DNA of 34,888 bases from UBA3537 sp965657165. GTDB lineage: Bacteria; Bacteroidota; Bacteroidia; Flavobacteriales; Flavobacteriaceae. A model generated the notes under the pieces. It had not been told where the DNA came from. It made no database searches and was given only the letters and a program-made list of their open reading frames with translations. This document shows, in pieces, positions 14,846-23,171 of this stretch. The DNA lies in contig CBFHNG010000020.1 in NCBI GenBank assembly GCA_965657165.1, positions 1-34,888 on the forward strand, written 5' to 3'. The stretch's first letter is position 1. Each line of letters starts with the position of its first letter. The position numbers and the translations under genes were made by a program.

Positions 14846-15784
14846 TTAGTATATTTTTTTGGTAAGTTCTATATCAAATTGGGTTAAATTTTTAAATAAT
14901 TGAAGTCGACGAAAGACTTCTTTAGGATCTAAATTACACATTCTTTCAGTGCCAAACTTTTCTACACAAAAAGAGGCTAATGCAGAACCGTATATGACCG
15001 CTTTTTTCATGTTTTCAAAAGAAAAATCATTTGTTTTTGTCAAAAACCCTGCAAATCCTCCTGCAAATGTATCGCCAGCGCCGGTTGGATCAAAAACCTC
15101 TTCTAAAGGAAGTGCTGGCGCAAAAAATACATTCTCTTTATTAAACAATAAAGCCCCATGTTCTCCTTTTTTAATAACAACATATTTTGGACCCATCACG
15201 TGAATCTTTCGTGCAGCTACTACTAACGAACTTTCATTAGTCAGCTGTCTTGCTTCTTCGTCATTTATGGTTATAATATCAACTCTTTTAATAACTTGCA
15301 TTAAATCTTCTAGAGTGTTATCCATCCAAAAATTCATGGTGTCCAGTATAACTAGTGCATTTTTATTTTCAACTTGATCTAAAACACTTGATTGAACTAG
15401 GGGGTGTAGATTGCCTAGTACGACAACGCTTGAATCTTTAAAATTATCTGGCACAACTGGCTGAAAATCAGATAAAACATTGAGCTCCGTAGACAAAGTG
15501 TCTCTTGTGTTCATATCATTGTGATAACGACCACACCAAAAAAATGTTTTATCAGTAGATATAATTTCTACTGCAGAAATATCAATATTGTGGTGTCTTA
15601 AAAGTTCCAAATACTCATCTGGAAAATCACCTCCTACAACAGATACAATAGCACTTTCCACATTAAATTGTGAAGCCGAAAGTCCAATGTAGGGCGCAGA
15701 GCCCCCAAGAATTTTATCGGTTTTGCCAAAGGGTGTTTCAATAGCGTCAAATGCAACAGTCCCAACAATCAATAATTTACTCAT
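14846..15784 (-). CDS. PfkB family sugar/nucleoside kinase
   Basis: A 312-residue kinase of the ribokinase/PfkB family. The N-terminal GGSAPYIGLSASQF (27-40) is the substrate-side GG signature and FDPTGAGDTFAGGF (231-244) the C-terminal signature with the anion hole and the catalytic base Asp238. It would phosphorylate a sugar or nucleoside with ATP. Its position between purN and purF suggests a nucleoside or ribose substrate (adenosine kinase-like), but this is inference from context only. A TAACTTTG sequence on the minus strand (15816-15809) matches the -7 consensus, so the gene could begin its own transcript leading into purF, whose ATG is 58 bases beyond its stop. Confidence 0.85.
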   Translation of the reverse strand: MSKLLIVGTVAFDAIETPFGKTDKILGGSAPYIGLSASQFNVESAIVSVVGGDFPDEYLELLRHHNIDISAVEIISTDKTFFWCGRYHNDMNTRDTLSTELNVLSDFQPVVPDNFKDSSVVVLGNLHPLVQSSVLDQVENKNALVILDTMNFWMDNTLEDLMQVIKRVDIITINDEEARQLTNESSLVVAARKIHVMGPKYVVIKKGEHGALLFNKENVFFAPALPLEEVFDPTGAGDTFAGGFAGFLTKTNDFSFENMKKAVIYGSALASFCVEKFGTERMCNLDPKEVFRRLQLFKNLTQFDIELTKKIY

Positions 15785-15808
15785 GAAAGCTTCTTAGAAA
15801 TTAAATGA

Positions 15809-15816
15809 CAAAGTTA
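15809..15816 (-). promoter_or_regulatory. -7 element TAACTTTG upstream of pfkB
   Basis: The minus strand reads TAACTTTG, matching TAnnTTTG, 25 bases before the pfkB ATG. No TTTG is seen at the -33 position. It may start an internal transcript for pfkB-purF. Confidence 0.4.
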
Positions 15817-15863
15817 CGGAAATTTCTAGGCTTAATGAAATAAAAAAAACTCTAAAATATCCT

Positions 15864-16505
15864 CTATTTTCTTCCAAAATCTGCTGGGATTTCACCCCAT
15901 GCTTTGGTTTCCCATTTAACAATTTTGGTTGTAAAAGAATTGTTTTTTAGCCACATTTCTGCTCGAGATACAAGCTCAAAAAGAGGTTGGTTTTTTGTGG
16001 TTCGCTGCAATTTTGTGTTGCACTTTTTTTTCTTAACCCAACTCATCGCTGTTCTAGAATCTGTGTACAAAATTTTATCGCTATTTTCTTTTTTCAATAA
16101 TGCCAAACCATGCACCAAGGCCAAAAACTCTCCAATGTTGTTGGTAGCCTCTTGAAATGGTCCTTTATAAAAGAGTGATGTCTTTGTTTTTGTATCGACA
16201 CCACGATATTCCATCACACCAGGGTTCCCGCTAGAAGCAGCATCAACAGCAATAGAATTAAAATTTGGATGACCTATTTTATTTAATTCGGCGAGAGAGA
16301 GTGTCTCTTTTCTGTTTTTATTTTTACCAATATAATCCTCATAATTCCCTTTATATGCTTTTTGCGCCAACGCTAAAGATAAAAAAGACTTGTATTGCGC
16401 GCCTTGAAAATTCTTTATTTGCAACTGACAATCAGTCCATGTGTCAAAAACACCTGTTTGATGCCCCTTCCAAACAGTATAATATTTCTGTTTTGATTTA
16501 GCCAT
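15864..16505 (-). CDS. viroplasmin-domain ribonuclease H
   Basis: A 213-residue RNase H. Residues about 6-52 (YYTVWKGHQTGVFDTW...AQKAYKG) are the viroplasmin / RNase H1 hybrid-binding domain. Residues about 84-211 are a type 1 RNase H domain with catalytic Asp88 (IAVDAA), Glu126 (NIGEFLAL), Asp149 (LYTDSRTA) and Asp209 (EIPADFGRK), so all four acidic residues are present. It would cut the RNA strand of RNA-DNA hybrids, for example at R-loops or replication primers. It overlaps the 3' end of purN by eight bases on the same strand, so it is cotranscribed with purN and perhaps translationally coupled. There is no known reason for it to sit in a purine cluster. Confidence 0.9.
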   Translation of the reverse strand: MAKSKQKYYTVWKGHQTGVFDTWTDCQLQIKNFQGAQYKSFLSLALAQKAYKGNYEDYIGKNKNRKETLSLAELNKIGHPNFNSIAVDAASSGNPGVMEYRGVDTKTKTSLFYKGPFQEATNNIGEFLALVHGLALLKKENSDKILYTDSRTAMSWVKKKKCNTKLQRTTKNQPLFELVSRAEMWLKNNSFTTKIVKWETKAWGEIPADFGRK

Positions 16506-17070
16506 TCTTTGTCAAAAGATCTTTTATAACAATAGGAAAGTGCGCCATTTCGAGTTGATGTATTTTTTTTGCAACATCTTCTGGGGTGTCATCGCTATCA
16601 ACAATACATTTGGCTTGAAAAACAATAGCACCTTCGTCATAATTTGAGTTAACATAATGAATAGTAATCCCCGTTTCTTTGACTTTTGCCTCAACCACAG
16701 CATTGTGTACATGCATTCCATACATCCCTTTTCCGCCAAAGTTTGGCAATAATGCTGGATGAATATTCACAATTTTATCCTGAAACTCATGAATTAGATG
16801 CTCTGGGAATTTCCATAAAAACCCTGCCAGGACAATAAAATCTATCTTATAGTTCAATAGCCGACTCAAAACTCCGTTTGGCTCTAAAAGTTGAGTTTTA
16901 TTAAAAACAAAAGTATCAACATCAAGAGCTTTGGCGCGCTCCAAAACAAACGCGTTTGGGTTATTGGAAAGGATCAAAACCACGTTTGCAGTGGAGTCTT
17001 TTTGAAAAAATTCGATGATATTTTGGGCATTTGACCCAGACCCTGAAGCAAAAACAGCTATTTTTTTCAT
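16498..17070 (-). CDS. purN: phosphoribosylglycinamide formyltransferase
   Basis: A 190-residue PurN, transferring a formyl group from 10-formyltetrahydrofolate to GAR in purine synthesis. The N-terminal FASGSGSNAQNI (7-18) binds the phosphate of GAR. The catalytic triad is Asn102 and His104 in VNIHPALLP and Asp145 in SNYDEGAIVF. Length is close to the usual 190-210. It is the first gene of the minus-strand run purN, RNase H, pfkB, purF and is divergent from acpP; a -7 element for it lies at 17134-17141. The stop overlaps the RNase H start by eight bases. Confidence 0.92.
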   Translation of the reverse strand: MKKIAVFASGSGSNAQNIIEFFQKDSTANVVLILSNNPNAFVLERAKALDVDTFVFNKTQLLEPNGVLSRLLNYKIDFIVLAGFLWKFPEHLIHEFQDKIVNIHPALLPNFGGKGMYGMHVHNAVVEAKVKETGITIHYVNSNYDEGAIVFQAKCIVDSDDTPEDVAKKIHQLEMAHFPIVIKDLLTKNG

Positions 17071-17133
17071 TATTTTCTAAATCTTATGACTTTTATAACT
17101 ACAAAAAAAGGAATAAAATATTTAATATCACCT

Positions 17134-17141
17134 CAAATCTA
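17134..17141 (-). promoter_or_regulatory. -7 element TAGATTTG upstream of purN
   Basis: The minus strand reads TAGATTTG, matching TAnnTTTG, 63 bases before the purN ATG. The -33 element is not convincing. No purine riboswitch-like structure was recognised in the leader. Confidence 0.4.
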
Positions 17142-17214
17142 TAGATCATTCTCTGATATTTAAAAAGATACGGCACATTTTTTGAGTATTCATTCTTTTT
17201 AAAATAAAGTTTTT

Positions 17215-17222
17215 TATTTTTG
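17215..17222 (+). promoter_or_regulatory. -7 element TATTTTTG upstream of acpP
   Basis: TATTTTTG matches TAnnTTTG and is followed by CACCC, a common start-region context, 31 bases before the acpP ATG. The nearest TTTG upstream (17181-17184) is 30 bases away, too far for a standard -33 element. Confidence 0.5.
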
Positions 17223-17253
17223 CACCCTAACTAAAACTTAAAAATAAATTATT

Positions 17254-17487
17254 ATGTCAGACATTGCATCAAGAGTAAAAGCGATAATCGTTGATAAATT
17301 GGGCGTTGATGAAAACGAAGTAGTAACTGAAGCAAGCTTCACAAATGACCTCGGAGCCGATTCATTAGATACTGTAGAGCTAATAATGGAATTCGAAAAA
17401 GAATTCGATATTCAAATTCCAGATGACCAAGCAGAAAATATTGCAACTGTTGGTCAAGCTATTTCTTACATAGAAGCAGCAAAGTAA
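17254..17487 (+). CDS. acpP: acyl carrier protein
   Basis: A 77-residue acidic acyl carrier protein. The phosphopantetheine attachment serine is Ser37 in LGADSLDTVELIME, the standard motif. It carries growing acyl chains for type II fatty acid synthesis in the cytoplasm. It starts the plus-strand run acpP, fabF, rnc, the same order as in many bacteria, and is separated from fabF by 19 bases, so the genes are cotranscribed. A -7 promoter element lies just upstream. Confidence 0.96.
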   Translation: MSDIASRVKAIIVDKLGVDENEVVTEASFTNDLGADSLDTVELIMEFEKEFDIQIPDDQAENIATVGQAISYIEAAK

Positions 17488-17506
17488 TATCTATTAATAA
17501 TTTTTT

Positions 17507-18760
17507 ATGAACTTAAAGCGAGTTGTAGTCACTGGACTTGGTGCACTAACGCCTATAGGAAATAACAAAGACGACTATTGGAATGCCCTATTGGCAGGAA
17601 AAAGCGGTTGTGCTCCCGTGACGTATTTTGACACAGAACATTTCAAGACAAAATTTGCTTGTGAACTAAAGAATTATAATGTTTCTGACTTTTTTGATCG
17701 AAAAGAAGCCAGAAAAACCGACAAGTTTGCGCAATATGCTATGGTGGCTTCTGATGAAGCCATCATAGATGCCAAACTTGACTTAGATACAATTGATAAA
17801 TTTCGTGTTGGGGTAATTTGGGGTGCTGGAATAGGTGGTATTGATACTTTTCAAACAGAGGTCACAAATTTTGCAACAGGAAATGGTACACCGCGTTTCA
17901 ACCCCTTCTTTATACCAAAAATGATTGCAGATATTGCCCCTGGAAACATCTCTATTAAACATGGGTTTATGGGGCCAAACTACACAACTGTATCAGCTTG
18001 TGCTTCTTCTGCAAATGCAATTATTGATGCTTTAAATTACATAAGGTTAGGTCATTGCGATGTTATTGTGACAGGAGGAAGTGAAGCTACAATTAATGAA
18101 GCTGGAATGGGCGGGTTCAATGCGATGCATGCCCTTTCAACAAGAAACGAAAGTCCTGAAACTGCTTCAAGACCATTTGATGCTACACGTGATGGATTTG
18201 TATTAGGAGAAGGCGCTGGTGCTCTTGTGTTGGAAGAATACGAACACGCCAAGGCAAGAGGTGCTAGAATTTATGCTGAACTTGCTGGTGGAGGTCTTTC
18301 ATCAGACGCATACCACATGACTGCTCCACATCCAGATGGCATTGGAGTTACTGCTGTGATGAAAAACTGTCTAGCAAATGCTGGACTAAAACCCGAAGAT
18401 GTTGATGCCATCAACACTCATGGAACCTCAACACCGCTGGGTGATGTTGCTGAGCTAAAAGCCATTACTAGAGTGTTTGGTAATCATGCTAAAAACATTA
18501 ATATCAATTCTACAAAATCCATGACAGGACACCTGCTTGGTGCTGCTGGAGCTATTGAAGCTATTGCTTCGATTCTTTCCATGCAACATGGAATTGTCCC
18601 GCCAACAATCAACCACACTACAGTGGACGAAAATATTGACCCAAGCTTAAATCTCACTCTTAATAAGGCACAAAAGAGAACAGTAAACGTTGCCATGAGC
18701 AATACCTTTGGTTTTGGTGGTCACAATGCTTGTGTTGTTTTTAAAACTTTAGATGAGTAG
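17507..18760 (+). CDS. fabF: beta-ketoacyl-ACP synthase II
   Basis: A 417-residue condensing enzyme that extends acyl-ACP with malonyl-ACP. The Cys-His-His triad is Cys165 in TVSACASS, His305 in NTHGTST and His342 in SMTGHLLGAAG. Length and the N-terminal RVVVTGLGALTPIG are typical for FabF. It sits 19 bases after acpP. Its TAG stop (18758-18760) is followed, in the same reading frame, by GTT and then the TTG start of rnc, so the two coding regions are separated by a single stop codon and one sense codon. Confidence 0.96.
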   Translation: MNLKRVVVTGLGALTPIGNNKDDYWNALLAGKSGCAPVTYFDTEHFKTKFACELKNYNVSDFFDRKEARKTDKFAQYAMVASDEAIIDAKLDLDTIDKFRVGVIWGAGIGGIDTFQTEVTNFATGNGTPRFNPFFIPKMIADIAPGNISIKHGFMGPNYTTVSACASSANAIIDALNYIRLGHCDVIVTGGSEATINEAGMGGFNAMHALSTRNESPETASRPFDATRDGFVLGEGAGALVLEEYEHAKARGARIYAELAGGGLSSDAYHMTAPHPDGIGVTAVMKNCLANAGLKPEDVDAINTHGTSTPLGDVAELKAITRVFGNHAKNININSTKSMTGHLLGAAGAIEAIASILSMQHGIVPPTINHTTVDENIDPSLNLTLNKAQKRTVNVAMSNTFGFGGHNACVVFKTLDE

Positions 18761-18763
18761 GTT

Positions 18764-19498
18764 TTGAACTATATTCAAAACATACTCAAACTACGCCACA
18801 AAAAAAACAATAAACTTAGTAACGCCCTAGAACCAATATTGGGATTTAAACCAAAGAAAATTCACTATTACGAAAGAGCTTTTACACACCGCTCTACAAA
18901 CAAAAAAGATGACATTGGCAATCCATTCAATTACGAACGCCTAGAATATGTTGGTGATGCCATTTTGGGTGCTGTTGTAGCGCATTATCTTTATGTATCA
19001 ATTCTTGATGCAAACGAAGGTTATCTTACAAAAATGCGTTCTAAAATTGTAAGTCGCTCACATTTGAATAAAATAGGAAAAGAGCTTCATTTAATCTCTC
19101 TTTTAAATTCTAAATTGGAAAACTCAAAATTTGGAGACAATATTCATGGAAATTTATTTGAAGCACTTGTCGGGGCTGTTTTTTTGGATCGAGGATATAG
19201 TATGAGTGAAAAATTTATATTTGATAGCGTTATTGACCCTCATGTAGACATTAATCAACTGGAAGGTAAAGTTATTAGCTACAAAAGTCTAATGGTAGAA
19301 TGGTGTCAAAAAGAGAAAAAAAGAATTAAATATTCGCGGTGCCATGACGAGGGTGTTGATGAAGTAAAACATTTTTCTGTTACACTAGAAATTGATGGCA
19401 AAGTGATTGCAAAAGCCCGCGCCACATCAAGAAAAAAAGCCGAAGAAAAAGTAAGTCAGCGAGGATATTTTGCACTTCAAGACAAAATACAATTGTAA
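18764..19498 (+). CDS. rnc: ribonuclease III
   Basis: A 244-residue double-strand-specific endoribonuclease acting in rRNA processing and mRNA turnover. The catalytic signature is ERLEYVGDAIL (58-68, with Glu61 and Asp65) and GNLFEALVGAVFLDRG (129-144, with Glu133). The position three residues before Glu133 is Asn130, where E. coli has Asp114. Residues about 170-240 form the double-stranded RNA-binding domain, ending KARATSRKKAEEKVSQRGYFAL. The start codon is TTG at 18764; the frame upstream is closed by the fabF stop and the next ATG would remove the catalytic core. It lies directly after fabF, as in many bacteria, and translation probably depends on ribosomes finishing fabF. Confidence 0.92.
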   Translation: MNYIQNILKLRHKKNNKLSNALEPILGFKPKKIHYYERAFTHRSTNKKDDIGNPFNYERLEYVGDAILGAVVAHYLYVSILDANEGYLTKMRSKIVSRSHLNKIGKELHLISLLNSKLENSKFGDNIHGNLFEALVGAVFLDRGYSMSEKFIFDSVIDPHVDINQLEGKVISYKSLMVEWCQKEKKRIKYSRCHDEGVDEVKHFSVTLEIDGKVIAKARATSRKKAEEKVSQRGYFALQDKIQL

Positions 19499-19623
19499 GA
19501 CAATTACTAAAAATACTAATTTTACGATATCGTTTTCGCAATAATTTTAGGCCTTGTCGTCACATAAATAAGTTCTATTTGCGGTTTTATCTCTATATTT
19601 ACGGCAAAGTTTTGAATTGAATC

Positions 19624-20097
19624 ATGGCAGTACATAAGCTTGTTTTAGATGATTTTGTGGACGCCAATTATTCACTTTTTGCCATCCATTGTGACTTAGA
19701 AGATTACCGCCTTGCTTTTTACATAAATCAAGCTCTAAACACACAATTGAAGCGCACAAAAGAGGATGTTGACTTTAGTGATAATGTGGCTGCATTTTCT
19801 TTGTTTGAATGGGAAAATTCAAACTTGAAAACCACTTGGAATTTAATAAAAAACACCTGTCTAGTAGAAGACAATGCAATAGATTTAGGCTTATTTTCAG
19901 AACAAACCGAGAAAAACTGGACCACCCATTATTTAATTGACGAACACCAAAAGGTGGAATATTTTTTAAAAGTTAGTAGCGGAAGCAACAATAATGACAA
20001 AATAACTCAAGAACTACAAAAAATCTCTGCCATAAACATGATCTACACTATTAATGTTGAAGAACTAAAATCAAAAGATTACTTAATACTAAATTAA
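19624..20097 (+). CDS. IPExxxVDY-like family protein
   Basis: A 157-residue acidic cytoplasmic protein beginning MAVHKLVLDDFVDANYSLFAIHC. Position between rnc and pyk, length and the N-terminal 'DYRLAFYINQ...L.R...D.DF' pattern fit the small Bacteroidota family named for a C-terminal IPExxxVDY motif. Here the tail reads INVEELKSKDYLILN, a divergent version with only the Glu and the DY clearly kept. The function of the family is unknown. The stop codon shares its last base with the ATG of pyk (TAATG), so the two are translationally coupled. The 124-base gap after rnc holds no strong terminator and only imperfect promoter matches (TCTATTTG near 19574, TATATTTA near 19594). Confidence 0.75.
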   Translation: MAVHKLVLDDFVDANYSLFAIHCDLEDYRLAFYINQALNTQLKRTKEDVDFSDNVAAFSLFEWENSNLKTTWNLIKNTCLVEDNAIDLGLFSEQTEKNWTTHYLIDEHQKVEYFLKVSSGSNNNDKITQELQKISAINMIYTINVEELKSKDYLILN

Positions 20098-21539
20098 TGT
20101 CATACAAAAGAAAAAAGACCAAAATTGTTGCCACATTAGGCCCGGCCATAGACTCAAAAGAAATGTTGCTGAAAATGGTTGCTACTGGGGTAAATGTCTT
20201 TAGAATAAACTTTTCTCATGCTGACTATGAAGAAGTAAAAAAAAGAGTTCGTTTTATTCGTGAAATTAATGAAGAGCATGGCTATAATGCCGCAATTTTG
20301 GCGGACCTTCAAGGCCCAAAATTAAGGGTAGGTGTAATGAAAGATGATGTTGTAGTAGCGCCGGGAGATGAGATTATTTTTGCAACCGGAACACGATTTG
20401 AAGGCACAAAAGAACGTGTATATATGACGTATGATCGCTTCCCTATGGACACTAAGCCTGGCGAGCAAATTTTGTTAGATGATGGTAAGCTAATTTTTGA
20501 AGTTGTTTCCACAAATCAGAAAGATGAAGTCAAAGCTAAAGTGGTACAAGGAGGGCCTCTAAAATCTAAAAAAGGAGTTAATCTTCCAAATACTAATATT
20601 TCTCAACCAGCGCTAACCGAAAAAGACAAGAAAGATGCACTCTTTGCTATTGAACAAGAAGTCGATTGGATTGCACTTTCATTTGTGCGCAACCCAGAAG
20701 ATTTAATGGAGCTTGAAGCAATTATTTCTGAACATAGCGACTATAAAATTCCCATTATTGCAAAAATAGAAAAACCTGAAGCTGTTGAAAATATTGATAA
20801 AATCGTTGCTTACTGCGATGGACTGATGGTCGCGCGTGGCGATCTTGGTGTTGAAATTCCTGCACACGAAGTCCCGCTAATTCAAAAACAGTTGGTTCTG
20901 AAGGCAAAAAGTGCAAGAATCCCTGTTATTATTGCAACTCAAATGATGGAGTCAATGATTACTAGCCTAACGCCAACTAGAGCGGAAGTCAACGATGTTG
21001 CCAACTCAGTTATGGACGGCGCAGATGCAGTAATGCTTTCTGGAGAAACTTCTGTTGGACAGTACCCTGTTCAAGTCATCCAAAAAATGTCGGATATCAT
21101 CAAATCTGTAGAAACATCAGATTTAATTCATGTCCCTCAAAAACATCCACACATCAAAACAAAGCGATACATAACTAAGTCTATTTGTTACCATGCCGCA
21201 AATATGGCTAATGAAATCAATGCAAGAGGCATCACAACTCTAACAAACAGTGGGTATACTGCTTTTCAGATTTCGGCTTGGCGACCAAAAGCTCATATCC
21301 TTGTTTTTTCATCAAATAAAAAAATCATTTCTCGACTCAATTTGTTGTGGGGTGTACGTGCTTTTTATTATGATAAATTTGTGTCTACAGATGAAACCGT
21401 TGAAGACGTGAATAAAATTGCGCTAAAAAAGGGGTATCTAGAAGCTGGAGATATGGTCATAAGTTTAGCTGCAATGCCAATTCAAGAAAAAGGAATGGTT
21501 AATACACTTCGGGTAACAGAAGTCAAAGCAAACAACTAA
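20097..21539 (+). CDS. pyk: pyruvate kinase
   Basis: A 480-residue pyruvate kinase, the last step of glycolysis (PEP + ADP to pyruvate + ATP). Visible signatures are KIVATLGPA (9-17), the substrate arginine Arg36 in FRINFSHA, DLQGPKLR (70-77), IIAKIEKPEAVEN (220-232; Lys223 and Glu225) and DGLMVARGDLGVEIP (241-255; metal ligand Asp249). The B domain lies at about 75-172 and the regulatory C domain from about 355. Its ATG overlaps the preceding stop by one base. Its own stop overlaps the last codon of dinB on the opposite strand, with no terminator between the two genes. Confidence 0.96.
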   Translation: MSYKRKKTKIVATLGPAIDSKEMLLKMVATGVNVFRINFSHADYEEVKKRVRFIREINEEHGYNAAILADLQGPKLRVGVMKDDVVVAPGDEIIFATGTRFEGTKERVYMTYDRFPMDTKPGEQILLDDGKLIFEVVSTNQKDEVKAKVVQGGPLKSKKGVNLPNTNISQPALTEKDKKDALFAIEQEVDWIALSFVRNPEDLMELEAIISEHSDYKIPIIAKIEKPEAVENIDKIVAYCDGLMVARGDLGVEIPAHEVPLIQKQLVLKAKSARIPVIIATQMMESMITSLTPTRAEVNDVANSVMDGADAVMLSGETSVGQYPVQVIQKMSDIIKSVETSDLIHVPQKHPHIKTKRYITKSICYHAANMANEINARGITTLTNSGYTAFQISAWRPKAHILVFSSNKKIISRLNLLWGVRAFYYDKFVSTDETVEDVNKIALKKGYLEAGDMVISLAAMPIQEKGMVNTLRVTEVKANN

Positions 21540-22633
21540 AACTCAAACTTAAGCTGGACTGATATATCTTCTGATATTATTGGTGCTTTAGCTTCACTAT
21601 TTAAGTTGGAAATTGATATCCCAACAAGCCTGACAGAATTTCGGAGTCTTTCTTGAAAAAGTAACTCTTTTGTGTGTTCCAAAATCACATCCTTTGAAGA
21701 GATATAATAAGTAAAGGTTTTACTCCTCGTTTGGAGTTTAAAATCGCTGTATTTGATTTTTAAAGTAATGGTTTTTCCTGCAATTTTTAGATGCAGCAAG
21801 CGCTTTGAAACTTCTTGTGCAATTTGGTCTAACTTTTCAACAATAAAAAGTTCACTCGCTAAATTATTTGAAAACGTACGCTCTGCAGCAAGTGATTTTC
21901 GAATGCGATTTGGCTTTACTGAGCTATGGTGAATACCCCGAACTACATTATAATAATACCCTCCAGATTTTCCAAAATGACTTTCTAAAAAAGAGGCTGA
22001 TTTTTGTTTCAAATCGAGCCCTGTAAAAATTCCTTGTTCATACATTTTCTTTGCGGTTACTTTCCCAATACCATGAAACTTTCGAATGTCCAAAACTTCT
22101 AAAAATTGTATAACTTCTTCAGGTGGTACTGTTTTTTGACCGTCTGGCTTGTTATAATCACTAGCGACTTTAGCAATGAATTTATTTATAGAAATCCCTG
22201 CAGAAGCCGTAAGCCCCACCTCTTTTCTAATTTTTTCTCTTATTTCTTTTGCAATCAATGAAGCACTTTGAACTCCCTTTTTGTTTACAGTAACATCAAT
22301 ATAAGCTTCATCTAAAGAAAGGGGTTCTACAAGGTCGGAATATTCAAAAAATATTTTTCTTATTCGGGATGATAATTCTTTATAGCGATCAAAACGTGGG
22401 GGTACAAAAACCAGCTCTGGACATAGCTTAGCAGCTAAAGCTCCAGACATAGCGCTACGTACACCAAATTTTCGAGCCTCATAACTTGCTGCACTTACCA
22501 CCCCACGCTGTTTACCACCTCCAACAGCTAGTGGTAATCCTTTTAATTTGGGATTATCCATTTGTTCAACAGAGGCGTAAAATGCATCCATATCAACATG
22601 TATAATTTTTCGAATTGGTAAATCGCTCAACAT
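21536..22633 (-). CDS. dinB: DNA polymerase IV (Y family)
   Basis: A 365-residue Y-family translesion polymerase. The palm motifs are HVDMDAFYASVE (12-23; Asp14, steric-gate Phe18) and SLDEAYIDVT (106-115; Asp108 and Glu109). A helix-hairpin-helix segment, LDIRKFHGIGKVTAKKMYEQGI, follows near 175-197 and the little-finger domain fills the C-terminus. The last residues (about 350-365) do not contain a clear beta-clamp QLxLF motif, although EDISVQLKFEF at the very end (VQLKFEF) is a plausible variant. The 3' end overlaps the pyk stop by four bases on the other strand. The gene starts 40 bases from the divergent CYTH gene. No SOS box could be recognised. Confidence 0.93.
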   Translation of the reverse strand: MLSDLPIRKIIHVDMDAFYASVEQMDNPKLKGLPLAVGGGKQRGVVSAASYEARKFGVRSAMSGALAAKLCPELVFVPPRFDRYKELSSRIRKIFFEYSDLVEPLSLDEAYIDVTVNKKGVQSASLIAKEIREKIRKEVGLTASAGISINKFIAKVASDYNKPDGQKTVPPEEVIQFLEVLDIRKFHGIGKVTAKKMYEQGIFTGLDLKQKSASFLESHFGKSGGYYYNVVRGIHHSSVKPNRIRKSLAAERTFSNNLASELFIVEKLDQIAQEVSKRLLHLKIAGKTITLKIKYSDFKLQTRSKTFTYYISSKDVILEHTKELLFQERLRNSVRLVGISISNLNSEAKAPIISEDISVQLKFEF

Positions 22634-22673
22634 AGTGTAAATTTAAGGCTTCTAATTGATACCTTATTTTTTT

Positions 22674-23141
22674 GTGATAGAAATCGAACGTAAATTTTTA
22701 GTCAAAAACGAGACCTACAAATCCGAGTCCATCAAAAAACAATTAATAACTCAAGGGTATTTAAGCTCGGACCCAAAACGTTCTGTTCGTATTCGTATTT
22801 GTGAACAAAACGCATTTATTACAATTAAAGGGGAAACTTCTGCAAGTGGCGCTTCTAGATATGAATGGGAAAAAGAAATCAATATTGAAGATGCAAAACA
22901 ACTGATGCTGCTTTGCCGCGAAGGAGTTGTTGCTAAAATTAGACATGTAATTCCTTTTAAAAATCATACATTTGAAGTGGACGAATTTTTAAAAGACAAT
23001 AGCGGACTTGTTATTGCTGAGATTGAACTTTCTAACGAAAATGAAGATTTCGAACGCCCGAGATGGTTAGGAAAAGAAGTTACTGGAATAAAAAAATATT
23101 ACAATAGTCAATTAAGTCAAAACGCTTATACAAACTGGTAA
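22674..23141 (+). CDS. CYTH domain protein, triphosphate tunnel metalloenzyme
   Basis: A 155-residue single-domain CYTH protein. It begins with the family hallmark IEIERKFLV, whose ExExK residues bind the triphosphate through metal, and continues with the expected Arg/Lys and Glu-rich strands (RSVRIRICE, AFITIKGE, RYEWEKEI, FEVDEFL, VIAEIELS). Small bacterial members often hydrolyse inorganic triphosphate or thiamine triphosphate; a cyclase activity is less likely. I chose the GTG at 22674 because it places the ExExK motif at the N-terminus as in relatives; a TTG at 22656 would add six residues. It is divergent from dinB and 30 bases upstream of the aldehyde dehydrogenase gene, probably in one transcript. 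Confidence 0.85.
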   Translation: MIEIERKFLVKNETYKSESIKKQLITQGYLSSDPKRSVRIRICEQNAFITIKGETSASGASRYEWEKEINIEDAKQLMLLCREGVVAKIRHVIPFKNHTFEVDEFLKDNSGLVIAEIELSNENEDFERPRWLGKEVTGIKKYYNSQLSQNAYTNW

Positions 23142-23171
23142 AACAAAAAAATAATCCAAAATAAAATAGAG

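Noticed and set aside
22656..22673. TTG start for the CYTH gene
   Set aside because: GTG at 22674 gives the family-typical N-terminus starting directly with IEIERKFLV.
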